64,000 nucleotides of DNA. Origin: Rubrobacter taiwanensis. GTDB lineage: Bacteria; Actinomycetota; Rubrobacteria; Rubrobacterales; Rubrobacteraceae. Below are positions 43,578-52,940 of the stretch, in pieces. The position numbers were made by a program, and so were the translations under genes. The notes under the pieces are model-generated. The model did not search any database and was not told the DNA's origin. It saw nothing but the letters and a program-made list of their open reading frames with translations. The DNA lies in the NCBI RefSeq assembly GCF_004337705.1, contig NZ_SKBU01000020.1, forward strand, positions 1 through 64,000. The letters are read 5' to 3'. Position 1 is the first letter of the stretch. Each line of letters begins with the position of its first letter.

Positions 43578-44735
43578 GTGGTCTCTCTGGAGTACTTCGG
43601 AGCCACGGACCCGGGCAAGGTGCGGCAGAACAACGAGGACTCGCTGCTTCTGGGTGGCGGGAAGGATCCCTCGCTGCTGGCGGTCGCGGACGGCATCGGC
43701 GGGTTCGAGGCCGGTGAGGTGGCGAGCCGCATCGCCATAGACGTGCTCGGGAAGTTGGACCCCGGCGACTCGCTGGAGGAGGCCATCCGGCGGGCGAACC
43801 GCAAGATCCTCAACATCGCGCGGCAGGACCGGCGGTACGAGGGCATGGGCACGACGATCGTGGCGATCAGGTTCTCGGGCCCGACGGCCGAGATAGCGCA
43901 CGTGGGCGACTCGCGGGCGTACCTCGTACAGGAGGGGGAGCTGAAGCCGGTGACCGAAGACCACTCGCTGGTGGCGGAGCTCATCAGGAGCGGGGACATA
44001 ACCCGGGATCAGGCTCAAGATCACCCGCAGAAGAACCTCATCACGCGGGCTCTGGGCGCCGAGGAGACGGTCGAGGTGGACGTGAGCGTGCTGCGGGTGC
44101 GGCCGGGGGACCGGCTGCTGCTGTGCACCGACGGGCTTTCGGACATGATCTCCGAGCGGGAGATAGAGCGCATCCTGCGCGAGAACCGGGACCCTGAGAT
44201 AGCCACCCGCCGGCTCATCTCGGCGGCGCTGGAGGCCGGTGGGGCGGACAACGTGACCGTGATAGTCACGAACGTCACGGAAGACGCGGGGACCCCGGTG
44301 CCGGACATCCGGCGGGATCGTTCCGGCGACACGGAAGAGATGGCGGGCGTCGCCGGGGCGGGTGAGCCCCCGCCCCCCATCCCCCGCACCCGTCCGCGTG
44401 GCAATCCCCGGCGCAAGCAGAAGGCCCGACCGGCCCTCCGGTTCCTGAAGGGGCTGGTGCGGGGTCTGGTGGCGCTGGCGGTGGTCGGCGTCATCCTGAT
44501 GCCGGCGTATCTGTGGGGCAGCAGCCGGTACTTCCTGGGCGTGGATGACGGGGTGGTCGTCGTTTACCGGGGGCTCCCGTACGAGCCGTTGGGCCTGCGG
44601 CTGAACGAGGAGTGGCGGCGCACGGATCTGCGGGTCTCGGAGATAGACGAGCCGTACCGGCAGCAGCTGGACGATCGGCGGCTCTACTCGCGGGAGCGGG
44701 CCGAGGCCGTGGTCAGGGATCTGAGGGAGGAGTAG
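43578..44735 (+). CDS. pstP: PP2C-family Ser/Thr phosphatase (PstP-like)
   Basis: 385 residues. The PP2C catalytic domain (1-235) has VRQNNEDS, LLAVADGIGGFEAGEVAS (metal Asp), GMGTTIVAI, HVGDSRAYL, DRLLLCTDGLSD and GGADNVTVIV, giving the acidic metal cluster. A membrane helix (about 296-315) precedes an 80-residue outer tail. It reverses phosphorylation by the PknB-type kinases. GTG 43578 has AAGGAG just before it and follows fhaB after four bases. Confidence 0.94.
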   Translation: MVSLEYFGATDPGKVRQNNEDSLLLGGGKDPSLLAVADGIGGFEAGEVASRIAIDVLGKLDPGDSLEEAIRRANRKILNIARQDRRYEGMGTTIVAIRFSGPTAEIAHVGDSRAYLVQEGELKPVTEDHSLVAELIRSGDITRDQAQDHPQKNLITRALGAEETVEVDVSVLRVRPGDRLLLCTDGLSDMISEREIERILRENRDPEIATRRLISAALEAGGADNVTVIVTNVTEDAGTPVPDIRRDRSGDTEEMAGVAGAGEPPPPIPRTRPRGNPRRKQKARPALRFLKGLVRGLVALAVVGVILMPAYLWGSSRYFLGVDDGVVVVYRGLPYEPLGLRLNEEWRRTDLRVSEIDEPYRQQLDDRRLYSRERAEAVVRDLREE

Positions 44736-44742
44736 AGCGGGT

Positions 44743-46032
44743 ATGGCGCAGAGAGCGACGCTCCCCATGCTCCTCGCCCTCGCGACGGTGGCGCTGGGGT
44801 TCGCCATCTTGCTCGCCGTGCAGCAGGAGACCAGCCCGCCGCTAATCTACGGCGGGGCGTACGCCGGGATGATGATCGGGGTCTACGGCTTCGTGCGGCT
44901 CTGGCTGCCGCGCTCCGACGCGCTGCTCATACCCGTGGTCACGCTGCTCACCGGGACGGGGTTGATCATGATCTACCGCCTCACCTACGGCGTCGAGGGC
45001 GTGGAAGACCTGGCGATCAGCCAGGTGATCTGGATCCTCACCGGCAGCGTCTTCCTGCTGCTCACGATCGTCTTCCTCAGAGACTACCACCGCCTGATGC
45101 AGTACAAGTACCTGCTGGCGCTTCTGGCCATCGGCCTGATAATGCTCACCTTCACCCCGTTCGGGTACGAAGTGAACGGCGCCCGGCTGTGGGTGCAGAT
45201 CGGGCCCGTCAACTTCCAGCCCTCGGAGTTCGCCCGCATAGGGCTCATCATCTTCTTCGCCGCGTACCTGGCGGAGAAGCGGGATCTGATGGCGGCCACC
45301 AGCAGAACCGTACTTGGGGTTCAGATCCCCTCCCCCAAGTACTTCGGCCCGGTTCTGGTGGTGTGGGCCGCCTCGCTCGGGCTGCTCGTCTTTGAGAAGG
45401 ATCTGGGCAGCAGCCTGCTCTTCTTCGCCGTGCCGCTCCTGATGCTCTATGTGGCCACGGGCCGGGCGGCGTACGTGGGCATAGGGAGCGTGCTCTTCGC
45501 CATCGGGTGCGTGATCAGCTACCACCTCTTCGCGCACGTGCGGGTGCGGGTGGCGGCGTGGTTGGACCCGTGGGCAGACCCGGACTTGATGGGCTTCCAG
45601 ATACTGCAGAGCCTCTTCAACATCGCCGACGGCGGGATAGTCGGAACGGGGCTGGGCGAGGGCTTCTCCCAGACCATCCCGGAGGTGCACACGGACTTCA
45701 TCTTCTCCGCCATAGCCGCCGAGCTCGGGCTGCTCGGCGCCTCCGCGATCCTGCTGACCTTCCTCATCTTCGTCTACCGGGGGATGAAGATCGCGCTCCT
45801 CTCCGGCGACGACTTCTCCAAGCTGCTGGCCGGGGGGCTGACCGTGATGTTCGCCCTGCAGACGCTGGTGATCATCGGGGGGGTTACGAAGGCTATCCCG
45901 CTGACCGGGATCACGCTCCCGTTCGTCTCCTACGGCGGGAGCTCGGTGGTCGGGAACTTCATCCTCACCGGGCTGCTGCTCGTGATATCCGAGAAGGCCG
46001 GCCGGCGGCTGGCCGGAGAGGAGGTCCGGTGA
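44743..46032 (+). CDS. rodA: SEDS peptidoglycan polymerase RodA/FtsW
   Basis: 429 residues and ten to twelve membrane helices. Family motifs are seen: NGARLWVQIGPVNFQPSEFARI, VVWAASLGLLVFEKDLGSSLLFFAVPLLMLYVATGR, GEGFSQTIPEVHTDFIFSAIAAELGLLG and the terminal LPFVSYGGSSVVGNF. SEDS proteins polymerise glycan strands from lipid II and work with a class B PBP, here the next gene. ATG 44743 follows GGAGGAG. Confidence 0.94.
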   Translation: MAQRATLPMLLALATVALGFAILLAVQQETSPPLIYGGAYAGMMIGVYGFVRLWLPRSDALLIPVVTLLTGTGLIMIYRLTYGVEGVEDLAISQVIWILTGSVFLLLTIVFLRDYHRLMQYKYLLALLAIGLIMLTFTPFGYEVNGARLWVQIGPVNFQPSEFARIGLIIFFAAYLAEKRDLMAATSRTVLGVQIPSPKYFGPVLVVWAASLGLLVFEKDLGSSLLFFAVPLLMLYVATGRAAYVGIGSVLFAIGCVISYHLFAHVRVRVAAWLDPWADPDLMGFQILQSLFNIADGGIVGTGLGEGFSQTIPEVHTDFIFSAIAAELGLLGASAILLTFLIFVYRGMKIALLSGDDFSKLLAGGLTVMFALQTLVIIGGVTKAIPLTGITLPFVSYGGSSVVGNFILTGLLLVISEKAGRRLAGEEVR

Positions 46033-47459
46033 ACACGCAGCTGAGGCTCCTCTTCTACACGTTCACCGCGATGTTCGTGGCCCTGATCGGGGTGCTCGCC
46101 TACTGGCAGGTCTACGCCCGCGAGTCGCTGGCGAACAACCCGCACAACGGGCTGCAGACTCAGCGGGAGGTGCAGGTCCCGCGCGGACTCATCACCGCGA
46201 GCGACGGCACCGTCCTGGCCCGCAGTGTCCCGAGCGGCGAGAACTCCTACGACCGCGTCTATCCCGAGGGAGCGGTGTACGCCCCGGTGGTCGGCTACTG
46301 GAGCACCAGATACGGGGCGACCGGGATAGAGATCGGGATGAACACCGAGCTCTCCGGCCGGGGCGAGCCGGCCACCCTCGACGAACTGATAAACCAGCTC
46401 TCTGGCCGGCCGCAGGGCGGGAACAACGTCGAGCTGACCCTGGACCCGGAGCTGCAGCGCCTCGCCTACGAAAGGCTCGCCGCCAGCGCCACCGGCCGCG
46501 GGTCGGCGGTGGCCATAGACCCGCAGACCGGTGAGATCCTGGCGCTCGTCTCCCATCCGTCCTACGACCCGAACAACATAGACGAGACCTTCCCCGAGCT
46601 CCAGCGGGCCGAGAACTCGCCGCTTCTGAACCGGGCCACGCAGGGGCTCTACATCCCGGGCTCGGTCTTCAAGGTGATCACGGCCGCCGCCGCGCTCGAA
46701 GCCGGGGTGAGCCCGAGCCGGAGCTTCGTGGACACCGGCAGCTACACCGCGGGCGGCTTCCGGGTGACCAACTACGGCGGCGCCTCCTACGGAGCCCAGG
46801 ACTTCGCGCACGCGCTGGCGCTCTCGATCAACACCATCTTCGCCCAGATCGCCGTAGAGGAGGTGGGCGCTCAGGCGCTCGCGCAGAAGGCGCTGGAGTT
46901 CGGCTTCGGAGACGGCTACGAGGACTTCGTGCTGCCGGTCGCCCCCAGCACTCTGGGCGAACCGCCCTCCGAGTGGGACGCCGCCCTGCTGGCGAGCAAC
47001 GGCTTCGGCCAGGGCACGGTGCAGACCAACACCTTCGAGATGGCGCTGGTGGCCGCTACCATAGCGAACGGGGGCACGATGATGCAGCCGCAGCTCGTGA
47101 ACGAGGTGCGCTCGCAGGACGGCATCATCCTCGACCGCGCCACCCCCCAGACCCGCAACCGGGTCATGCCCTCCGAGCAAGCCCGGCAGCTCACCTCGAT
47201 GATGGAGCTGGTCATGACCGAAGGAACGGCACAGAGCGGCCAGCTGCCCGGCGTGGAGATAGCCGGCAAGACCGGCACGGCCGAGACCGGCAGCGGTCCG
47301 CCGCACTCCTGGTTCATCGCATTCGCCCCGGCGGACGATCCCACCATCGCGGTCGCCGTGCTGGTGGAGAACGGCGGTGACGGCGAATCTGCCGCGCTTC
47401 CCATAGCGCGGGACATGATCCGGACGCATCTGGAGGACCGTAATGAAGACCAAGGGTAA
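46029..47459 (+). CDS. pbpA: Class B penicillin-binding protein (PbpA-like transpeptidase)
   Basis: 476 residues. One N-terminal membrane anchor is followed by a dimerisation region (VPRGLITASDGTVLARS). The transpeptidase has S212-VFK, S-I-N (LALSINTIFAQ) and K-T-G (AGKTGTAETG). It crosslinks peptidoglycan made by its partner RodA. GTG 46029 overlaps the rodA stop (GTGA), so the two are coupled, as in mycobacterial rodA-pbpA. Confidence 0.94.
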   Translation: MNTQLRLLFYTFTAMFVALIGVLAYWQVYARESLANNPHNGLQTQREVQVPRGLITASDGTVLARSVPSGENSYDRVYPEGAVYAPVVGYWSTRYGATGIEIGMNTELSGRGEPATLDELINQLSGRPQGGNNVELTLDPELQRLAYERLAASATGRGSAVAIDPQTGEILALVSHPSYDPNNIDETFPELQRAENSPLLNRATQGLYIPGSVFKVITAAAALEAGVSPSRSFVDTGSYTAGGFRVTNYGGASYGAQDFAHALALSINTIFAQIAVEEVGAQALAQKALEFGFGDGYEDFVLPVAPSTLGEPPSEWDAALLASNGFGQGTVQTNTFEMALVAATIANGGTMMQPQLVNEVRSQDGIILDRATPQTRNRVMPSEQARQLTSMMELVMTEGTAQSGQLPGVEIAGKTGTAETGSGPPHSWFIAFAPADDPTIAVAVLVENGGDGESAALPIARDMIRTHLEDRNEDQG

Positions 47460-47477
47460 AGAGTGTAACCTGAGCCC

Positions 47478-49583
47478 GTGCAGCAGGTAATAGACAACCG
47501 CTACAACATCATCCGGCCGCTGGGCAGCGGCGGGATGGCCGATGTCTACCTGGCACACGACGAGGTGCTGGACCGCAACGTCGCCCTCAAGGTGCTCAGC
47601 CGCCGCTACGCCGACGACGAGGAGTTCGTGGAGCGGTTCAAGCGCGAGGCCCAGAGCGCAGCGGCGCTCTCGCACCCGAACATCGTCTCTATCTACGACC
47701 GTCGCGAGACCGAGGACGACACCTACTACATCGCCATGGAGTACCTGCCCGGCGGCACGCTCAAGGAACGGATTCTCAAGAAAGGTCCGCTGCCGCCGGA
47801 CGTGGCGACCGAGGTCACGATCCAGATCGCCGAGGCGCTGCAGGTGGCACACCGGCGGGGACTCGTCCACCGGGATGTCAAGCCGCACAACATCCTCATA
47901 ACCGAGTCCGGTGACGTGAAGGTGGCGGACTTCGGCATAGCCCGGGCCGCCTCCTCTTCCACCATGACCCGCACAGGCTCCATCCTGGGCACCGCACACT
48001 ACATCTCGCCCGAGCAGGCGATGGGCGAGGGCGCAACCCCCCGGAGCGACCTGTACTCTTTAGGGGTCGTGCTCTACGAGATGCTCACCGGCGAGCTGCC
48101 GTTCGACGCCGAGACGCCGATCGGGATTGCTCTGAAGCACGTCAACGGCCATCTGAGGCCGCCGAAGGAGATAAACCCGGAGATCCCGGACGGGTTGAAC
48201 GCCATCTGCGTCCGGCTGATGGCCAAAGACCCCGCCGAACGCTACGGGAGCGCCGGGGAGCTCATAGAGGACCTGCGGCGTGTGAAGTCCGGGCTCGAGC
48301 CCTCGGGAGAGACCACGCAGGCGATGACCCGCATCATGGCCCCGGCCGCCGCGCAGCGGACCGCCCGTACCCGGCCCGTGGGAGTCGGAGCGCAGCAGAC
48401 CGGCCGGATAGAGGAAGGCCGCCGCCGGCGCGGTCTCTTCCCGTTCGTGATGGGGCTCGTCGCAATCGCCGCGCTGGTGCTGCTGGGCATCATCGGCTGG
48501 AGCCTCTGGCAGGGAATCCAGAGCCTCCAGGAGCAGCAGGCCCCCGTCGAAGTGCCGGACCTCCGGGGCATGACGCTCGACGAGGCCCGGGCCGAATACG
48601 GCGAGGACTTCACCATCACCGTCGACGACCGGCAGAGCGGCCGGGAGCCGGAGGATACGATCCTGGATCAGGACCCCGCGCCGGGCGAGATGCTCCAGCG
48701 GGGCGAGACGATCCTGGTCACGGTCAGCACCGGCCGGATCCCGGTCCCGGACGTGACGGGCATCCCTGAGGACGAGGCGCGCCAGACGCTCGAAGACGAA
48801 GGGTTCCGGGTGCGCGTGCAGTCCGAGGAGACCGACGAGGCCACAGAAGGTACGGTCTTCCGGCAGAGCCCCCGGGGTGGCGAGGAAGCCCTCTTCGGCT
48901 CTACGGTCACCATCGTGGTGAGCGCCGGACCGGAGACGACGACGGTGCCGGACCTCTCCGGCAGCACCGTCTCACAGGCAAGCAGCACCCTCTCCGGTGC
49001 CGGACTCACGCTGGGCTCCACGAGCGAGCAGCCGAGCGACAGCGTTCCGGAAGGACTCATCATGAGCCAGAGCCCGGGACCGGGCAGCGAGGTTCCGCCG
49101 GGCAGCAGCGTGGACGTCGTGGTCAGCTCCGGACCCGAGGAGCCGGAGACGGTGACCGTGCCGGACGTCTCCGGCCAGAGCACGAGCGCCGCGGTCTCCA
49201 ACCTGGAGGCCGCCGGCCTGGAGGTGGCGAGCCAGGGGATACAGCGCCCCGACCCGAGCGTCCCGGAGGGCTTCGTCATCGGCACCAACCCCTCGGCCGG
49301 CTCCGAAGTCCCCGAAGGGACGGTCGTGACCCTGATCGTGAGCTCGGGAGCCCCGGCGCAGAGCCCCGCCCCCCCGGACGACGATGATGACGACTCCGCC
49401 GGCCCCACACCCCGCCCCGGTGATGACGATGATGATGACGACAACGACAACGCCGGCCAGCCCGGCGGCAACGACAACACCGGCCAGCCCGGCAGGGGTG
49501 GCGGCCAGCCCGGCGGCAACGACAACACCGGCCGGCCCGGCGGCAACCGAACCGCGGAGGGGGGGACTAGATCTCCACGCTGA
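47478..49583 (+). CDS. pknB: PASTA-domain Ser/Thr protein kinase PknB
   Basis: 701 residues. The kinase domain (1-270) has GSGGMADVYLA, VALKVL, LVHRDVKPHNILI, DFGIARA and GTAHYISPEQA. After a linker and one membrane helix (about 324-345) come four PASTA repeats of about 65 residues (355-620), each with the VPD-[LV]-x-G start, which bind lipid II or muropeptides. The last 80 residues are an odd low-complexity tail of Asp runs and N-D-N-x-G-x-P-G repeats. GTG 47478 has no ribosome site; TGTAAC eight bases ahead could be a leaderless -10. Its 3' end overlaps the next gene on the other strand by 17 bases. Confidence 0.95.
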   Translation: MQQVIDNRYNIIRPLGSGGMADVYLAHDEVLDRNVALKVLSRRYADDEEFVERFKREAQSAAALSHPNIVSIYDRRETEDDTYYIAMEYLPGGTLKERILKKGPLPPDVATEVTIQIAEALQVAHRRGLVHRDVKPHNILITESGDVKVADFGIARAASSSTMTRTGSILGTAHYISPEQAMGEGATPRSDLYSLGVVLYEMLTGELPFDAETPIGIALKHVNGHLRPPKEINPEIPDGLNAICVRLMAKDPAERYGSAGELIEDLRRVKSGLEPSGETTQAMTRIMAPAAAQRTARTRPVGVGAQQTGRIEEGRRRRGLFPFVMGLVAIAALVLLGIIGWSLWQGIQSLQEQQAPVEVPDLRGMTLDEARAEYGEDFTITVDDRQSGREPEDTILDQDPAPGEMLQRGETILVTVSTGRIPVPDVTGIPEDEARQTLEDEGFRVRVQSEETDEATEGTVFRQSPRGGEEALFGSTVTIVVSAGPETTTVPDLSGSTVSQASSTLSGAGLTLGSTSEQPSDSVPEGLIMSQSPGPGSEVPPGSSVDVVVSSGPEEPETVTVPDVSGQSTSAAVSNLEAAGLEVASQGIQRPDPSVPEGFVIGTNPSAGSEVPEGTVVTLIVSSGAPAQSPAPPDDDDDDSAGPTPRPGDDDDDDDNDNAGQPGGNDNTGQPGRGGGQPGGNDNTGRPGGNRTAEGGTRSPR

Positions 49584-49830
49584 CCGCGCGGACTATGGCG
49601 GATACGTCTCTGAGCCGGGAGATGAAGTTCTCCGAGTCGCTCTCGGTCACCACGGTGTATCCCGCGCCGAACAGGTAGAAGCTGCGCATGCCCCCGGCAC
49701 CCTCGGTGTAGAAGATCGGGGGCGCCTCATGCGGCCCGAGATGCGAGAGCAGGTCCAGAAAGTCCCGCGGCTCGCACCGGATCCGGGGATTCGAGGACAG
49801 CCTGCCGGTCACCCCTCCCGGAAGGGTCAA
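49567..49830 (-). CDS. Hypothetical protein
   Basis: 87 residues, alpha/beta in style: PRDFLDLLSHLGPHEAPPIFYTEG, SFYLFGAGYTVVTESDSENFISRLRDVSAIVRAVSV. TTG 49830 overlaps the stop of the gene before it (TTGA). The pair is translated together, facing pknB. No family recognised. Confidence 0.6.
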   Translation of the reverse strand: MTLPGGVTGRLSSNPRIRCEPRDFLDLLSHLGPHEAPPIFYTEGAGGMRSFYLFGAGYTVVTESDSENFISRLRDVSAIVRAVSVEI

Positions 49831-50081
49831 TCCCTCAGCTCCCGCTCCACGTACTCGCGCAGACCGGAGGCGGGGACGCTTCGCGGTGGCCTTACCTCCG
49901 CGAACTCGTGGCGCCCGATGGCATTTTCGTACATCCAGCGCTCCTCGACCGGCTTCGAACGCTCCAGATCGTAGCCCGTCTCGGCGTAGACCGCCCGGAG
50001 CCCGCCGGATGCCGGCTCGACGATCAGAATGTTGTACCGCCCCGGCGAGTAAGCCCGGAGTCTCAGCGTAGAATCGCTCAT
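49827..50081 (-). CDS. Hypothetical protein
   Basis: 84 residues with a beta-hairpin-rich start (STLRLRAYSPGRYNILIVEPASGGLRAVYAETGYD) and a charged C terminus. ATG 50081 lies nine bases after TATAAA with no ribosome site, so its mRNA is probably leaderless. First gene of a two-gene unit with the previous entry. No family recognised. Confidence 0.6.
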   Translation of the reverse strand: MSDSTLRLRAYSPGRYNILIVEPASGGLRAVYAETGYDLERSKPVEERWMYENAIGRHEFAEVRPPRSVPASGLREYVERELRD

Positions 50082-50090
50082 GACGACCAG

Positions 50091-50096
50091 TTTATA
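50091..50096 (-). promoter_or_regulatory. -10 box of a leaderless promoter
   Basis: TATAAA on the minus strand is followed by nine bases to ATG 50081. On the plus side, TAGAAT at 50142-50147 is the best -10 for the divergent nuclease gene. 50097-50202 holds only these control elements and an AT-rich leader. Confidence 0.5.
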
Positions 50097-50202
50097 AGAT
50101 GACGCCGCCTCCCGCCCGGCGGAGCCCGACCACCCCCATGATAGAATTTGAGAGAGATGAAGGGTATTAGAAGCGAAAATAACACATCGGAAAGGAGTCG
50201 CT

Positions 50203-52614
50203 GTGTCAGATCCTATACCCAGAGAAGACAGAATTGAAGAGGATGAAACCCCTGCAAACACCGAAGAAACGCAGCCGAGTCTGCCGCCGGAGGGGTTTCC
50301 GGAGGAGCTCATACTCCGCCGTCTCGGGCGGCTAGACACCCGCCGGGCGCTGGCCGAGCTGTGCAAGAGCGTACCCGGGCTGGACGAGGTGTTGCTCCCT
50401 CCGGCCATCCGGGCCGACGCTCTGACGCGCAGGTCTGGGAGTCAGAAGATCATCAAGAGCATCGCCCGCCGGGTGCTGAACGAGCCTGCGGCGTGGAGGG
50501 CTTTCCGGACGGCTATTCACGAGCAGATCCCTTCCGAGACGCTGGCGGCCGTGGAGGATCTCTCCGAGGAGAAGCTGGAGGGGCTTGCACGAGCTCACAC
50601 CACGGAGGGGCTCATCTACGCCGCCATCAGCGGTGAGGAGGAGGTCGACCCTGGGCTCATAGCCCGGCTCATAGAGATGTGGAAGGAGGAGAACCGGAAA
50701 GCTGAGCGGCAGGCGCACAGGGATGCCCGGCTGAGCGAGCTGGAGGGGGAGCTGGAGAAGCTCCGGCGTGAGAACGAGCGGTTGACGTTCGCGGCGCGGG
50801 CGGCCGACGAGCGGGCTGCATCCCTGCAGCGGGGTCTGGAGGAGCTTCAGAGCGAGCGCAACGACGTTCTCTCCAAGAGCCGCAAAGCTGAGGAGCGGAT
50901 CGCGGCCGCCGAGGAGCTGCGGGAGCGGCTCCGCGGCCGGCTCTCCGAGCTGGAGGACGAGGTCGAGCATCTCAACCGGGTGCTGAAGCGGGAGCGTCAG
51001 CAGTATTCGGCCGCGGCCCGCCGGCTGGAGGAGATGCACGAAGAGCTGAACCGGGTCGTGCGGGAGCGGCGTGCGCTCGAGCAGGCCCGCTTCACGGACG
51101 AGAGCTTCGGCAACCTGCTGATGCGGGCCGTAAAGAACGAGATCCGGGCCATACCCGACACCCTGGAAGACGCGGCCCGGACGGCACGCCTGCTGGAGCT
51201 CATGAGCGAAGTGGTACGGGCCCGGGGAGAATTCGCCTCCGGAGGCAGCGGAGAGCCGTCCGGGCCGGATGAAGAGGTCGGGGAAGCACCGGCGGTCCGG
51301 GGAAAAGCGGCCGCCCCGGAGGTGAGCGTGGGGGCGAGGCCTACGCTCGCCTTCCGGGCGCTCGGAGGAGCGGGAGAGGTCGGCGGCAGCAGCCACTTTA
51401 TAGACTTCGGCTCGACCCGCGTTCTCGTTGACGCGGGCATAAAGCCGGACGGGCGGGGCATCGTGGCTCCGGACTTCCGGGATCTGGGCGAACTGGACGC
51501 CGCGATAATAACCCACGCACACCTGGACCACTGCGGGGCGCTGCCGCTCCTGTGTCAGCAGCATCCGGAGCTTCCCATCTACTGCACGCCGCCGTCGGCC
51601 AGGCTCATCATCTCGGCGCTCAACGACCACGCGGCGATGGGCGGGTCGCTCTCGGGCGGGGCCTCCATCCGCCGGGTGCAGCAGCAGCTCAGGCCGGTAC
51701 CGTTCGGGGAGCCGGTGAAGATCGGGGGTGCGGAGGTGACCCTCACGGAGAGCGGGCACATTCTGGGAGCGGCGAGCGTGCTGCTCAGGTCCGGGTCGGC
51801 GATGGCCTTTCACACCGGAGACATCTGTCTTGAGGATCACTTCTCCATCCCTTCGGCGCGCCTGCCGGAGGTAAAGAACATAGATCTGCTCATCATGGAG
51901 GCCACACTCGCCGACCGGCAGCACCAGCCGTTCTCCGAGTCCATCCGGAAGATGATCCGGGTCATAAACGAGGTCACGGGCCGGGGCGGCACGGTTCTCA
52001 TCCCGACCTACGCGCTGGGTCAGGCGCAGGAGATCATCCTCGGACTCAAGCACCACAGCAGGGAGTTCGGCCTGGACAGCGAGGCTTTCATCTACGTGGA
52101 CGGCTCGGTGGTGACCACCTCCGAGCGGCTCTACGCCGAACAGATCGGCTACCTGAAGCCGTACCTGCATCTCTCGGACCCGAGGGAGATCTTCTCCAGC
52201 GAGAACATTCGGGCCGTCTCCAACGATGACAGGGCCCGCGAACGCATCCTTGCCAATCCGTGCGCCATAATCGCATCGCCGGTCACCATGCAGGGCGGGG
52301 CCTCGGCCTTCTACCGGCGGCACCTGCAGAACGACCCGAAGAATGCCGTGATCCTGCCGTCCAACGCCGAGGCCTCTTACGGAGCGTTCCGGGCGGGTGA
52401 AGAGAGCGGCGCCGGATGGCAGGTGGAGCGCGTGAGCTTCGCGGCCCACTGCACGCAGGACGAGCTCGTGCAGATAACCGAGCGGCTCATGCCCCGGCAG
52501 GTGATCCTGGTCCACGGCTCGCGGCGCAGGATAAACGATCTGGCCCACCGGCTGGCACCGAACCACAAGATCTACACCCCGGCCGTGGGCGAGACCGTGC
52601 GCACGATACTGTAG
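50203..52614 (+). CDS. Beta-CASP metallo-beta-lactamase nuclease fused to a coiled coil
   Basis: 803 residues. The N-terminal 350 are helical, with a long coiled coil (about 160-300) rich in Glu/Arg/Leu heptads and no known catalytic domain. The C-terminal part (about 375-803) is an MBL/beta-CASP nuclease: THAHLDHCGALPLL, SGHILGAASVLL, HTGDICLEDH, LIMEATLAD, GGTVLIPTYALGQAQEIIL, SPVTMQGG, AAHCTQDELVQI and ILVHGSRR. The motifs fit the CPSF/YSH1-like RNase group rather than RNase J. It should cut RNA, perhaps tethered to a partner by the coiled coil. GTG 50203 follows AAAGGAG. Confidence 0.86.
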   Translation: MSDPIPREDRIEEDETPANTEETQPSLPPEGFPEELILRRLGRLDTRRALAELCKSVPGLDEVLLPPAIRADALTRRSGSQKIIKSIARRVLNEPAAWRAFRTAIHEQIPSETLAAVEDLSEEKLEGLARAHTTEGLIYAAISGEEEVDPGLIARLIEMWKEENRKAERQAHRDARLSELEGELEKLRRENERLTFAARAADERAASLQRGLEELQSERNDVLSKSRKAEERIAAAEELRERLRGRLSELEDEVEHLNRVLKRERQQYSAAARRLEEMHEELNRVVRERRALEQARFTDESFGNLLMRAVKNEIRAIPDTLEDAARTARLLELMSEVVRARGEFASGGSGEPSGPDEEVGEAPAVRGKAAAPEVSVGARPTLAFRALGGAGEVGGSSHFIDFGSTRVLVDAGIKPDGRGIVAPDFRDLGELDAAIITHAHLDHCGALPLLCQQHPELPIYCTPPSARLIISALNDHAAMGGSLSGGASIRRVQQQLRPVPFGEPVKIGGAEVTLTESGHILGAASVLLRSGSAMAFHTGDICLEDHFSIPSARLPEVKNIDLLIMEATLADRQHQPFSESIRKMIRVINEVTGRGGTVLIPTYALGQAQEIILGLKHHSREFGLDSEAFIYVDGSVVTTSERLYAEQIGYLKPYLHLSDPREIFSSENIRAVSNDDRARERILANPCAIIASPVTMQGGASAFYRRHLQNDPKNAVILPSNAEASYGAFRAGEESGAGWQVERVSFAAHCTQDELVQITERLMPRQVILVHGSRRRINDLAHRLAPNHKIYTPAVGETVRTIL

Positions 52615-52619
52615 TAGGG

Positions 52620-52940
52620 ATGGCGGGCGTAATCCCGGAGGTAACCCGGCTGGAGGACCGCCGCCCGGAGCGTCCGGAGAGCGCGGCGGGGGCGGGGGAT
52701 TTCTGGTACGAGCCGGAGATCTGGCAGCTCCCCCTCTCCCCCGCCGGCCGCGTGCTGTACGCCGCCCTGTGCTCGTTTCTGGGGCACGGGGAGATCAACC
52801 GCCAGGATCTGCGGGGCGCTCTTAAGGGCTCCACCGACGAGGAGATAGCGAACGCGCTGCAAGAGCTCGTCCGGCACAACCTGCTGGATCCCGTAGAGGG
52901 CGGGTACGCGGTCCGCTCGGTGCGGGAGTTCGCAGGCTAG
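52620..52940 (+). CDS. Small winged-helix-like protein
   Basis: 106 residues. The C-terminal two thirds (WQLPLSPAGRVLYAALCSFLGHGEINRQDLRGALKGSTDEEIANALQELVRHNLLDPV) read as a winged helix of the DnaD N-terminal/RepA style. ATG 52620 lies five bases after the nuclease stop with GTAGTAGGG as a weak ribosome site, so it is probably co-translated. It may bind nucleic acid. Confidence 0.6.
   Translation: MAGVIPEVTRLEDRRPERPESAAGAGDFWYEPEIWQLPLSPAGRVLYAALCSFLGHGEINRQDLRGALKGSTDEEIANALQELVRHNLLDPVEGGYAVRSVREFAG

Noticed and set aside
48550-49350. Possible CRISPR-like or tandem DNA repeat in pknB
   Set aside because: The periodicity is that of four diverged PASTA domains at the protein level; spacers and identical DNA repeats are absent.
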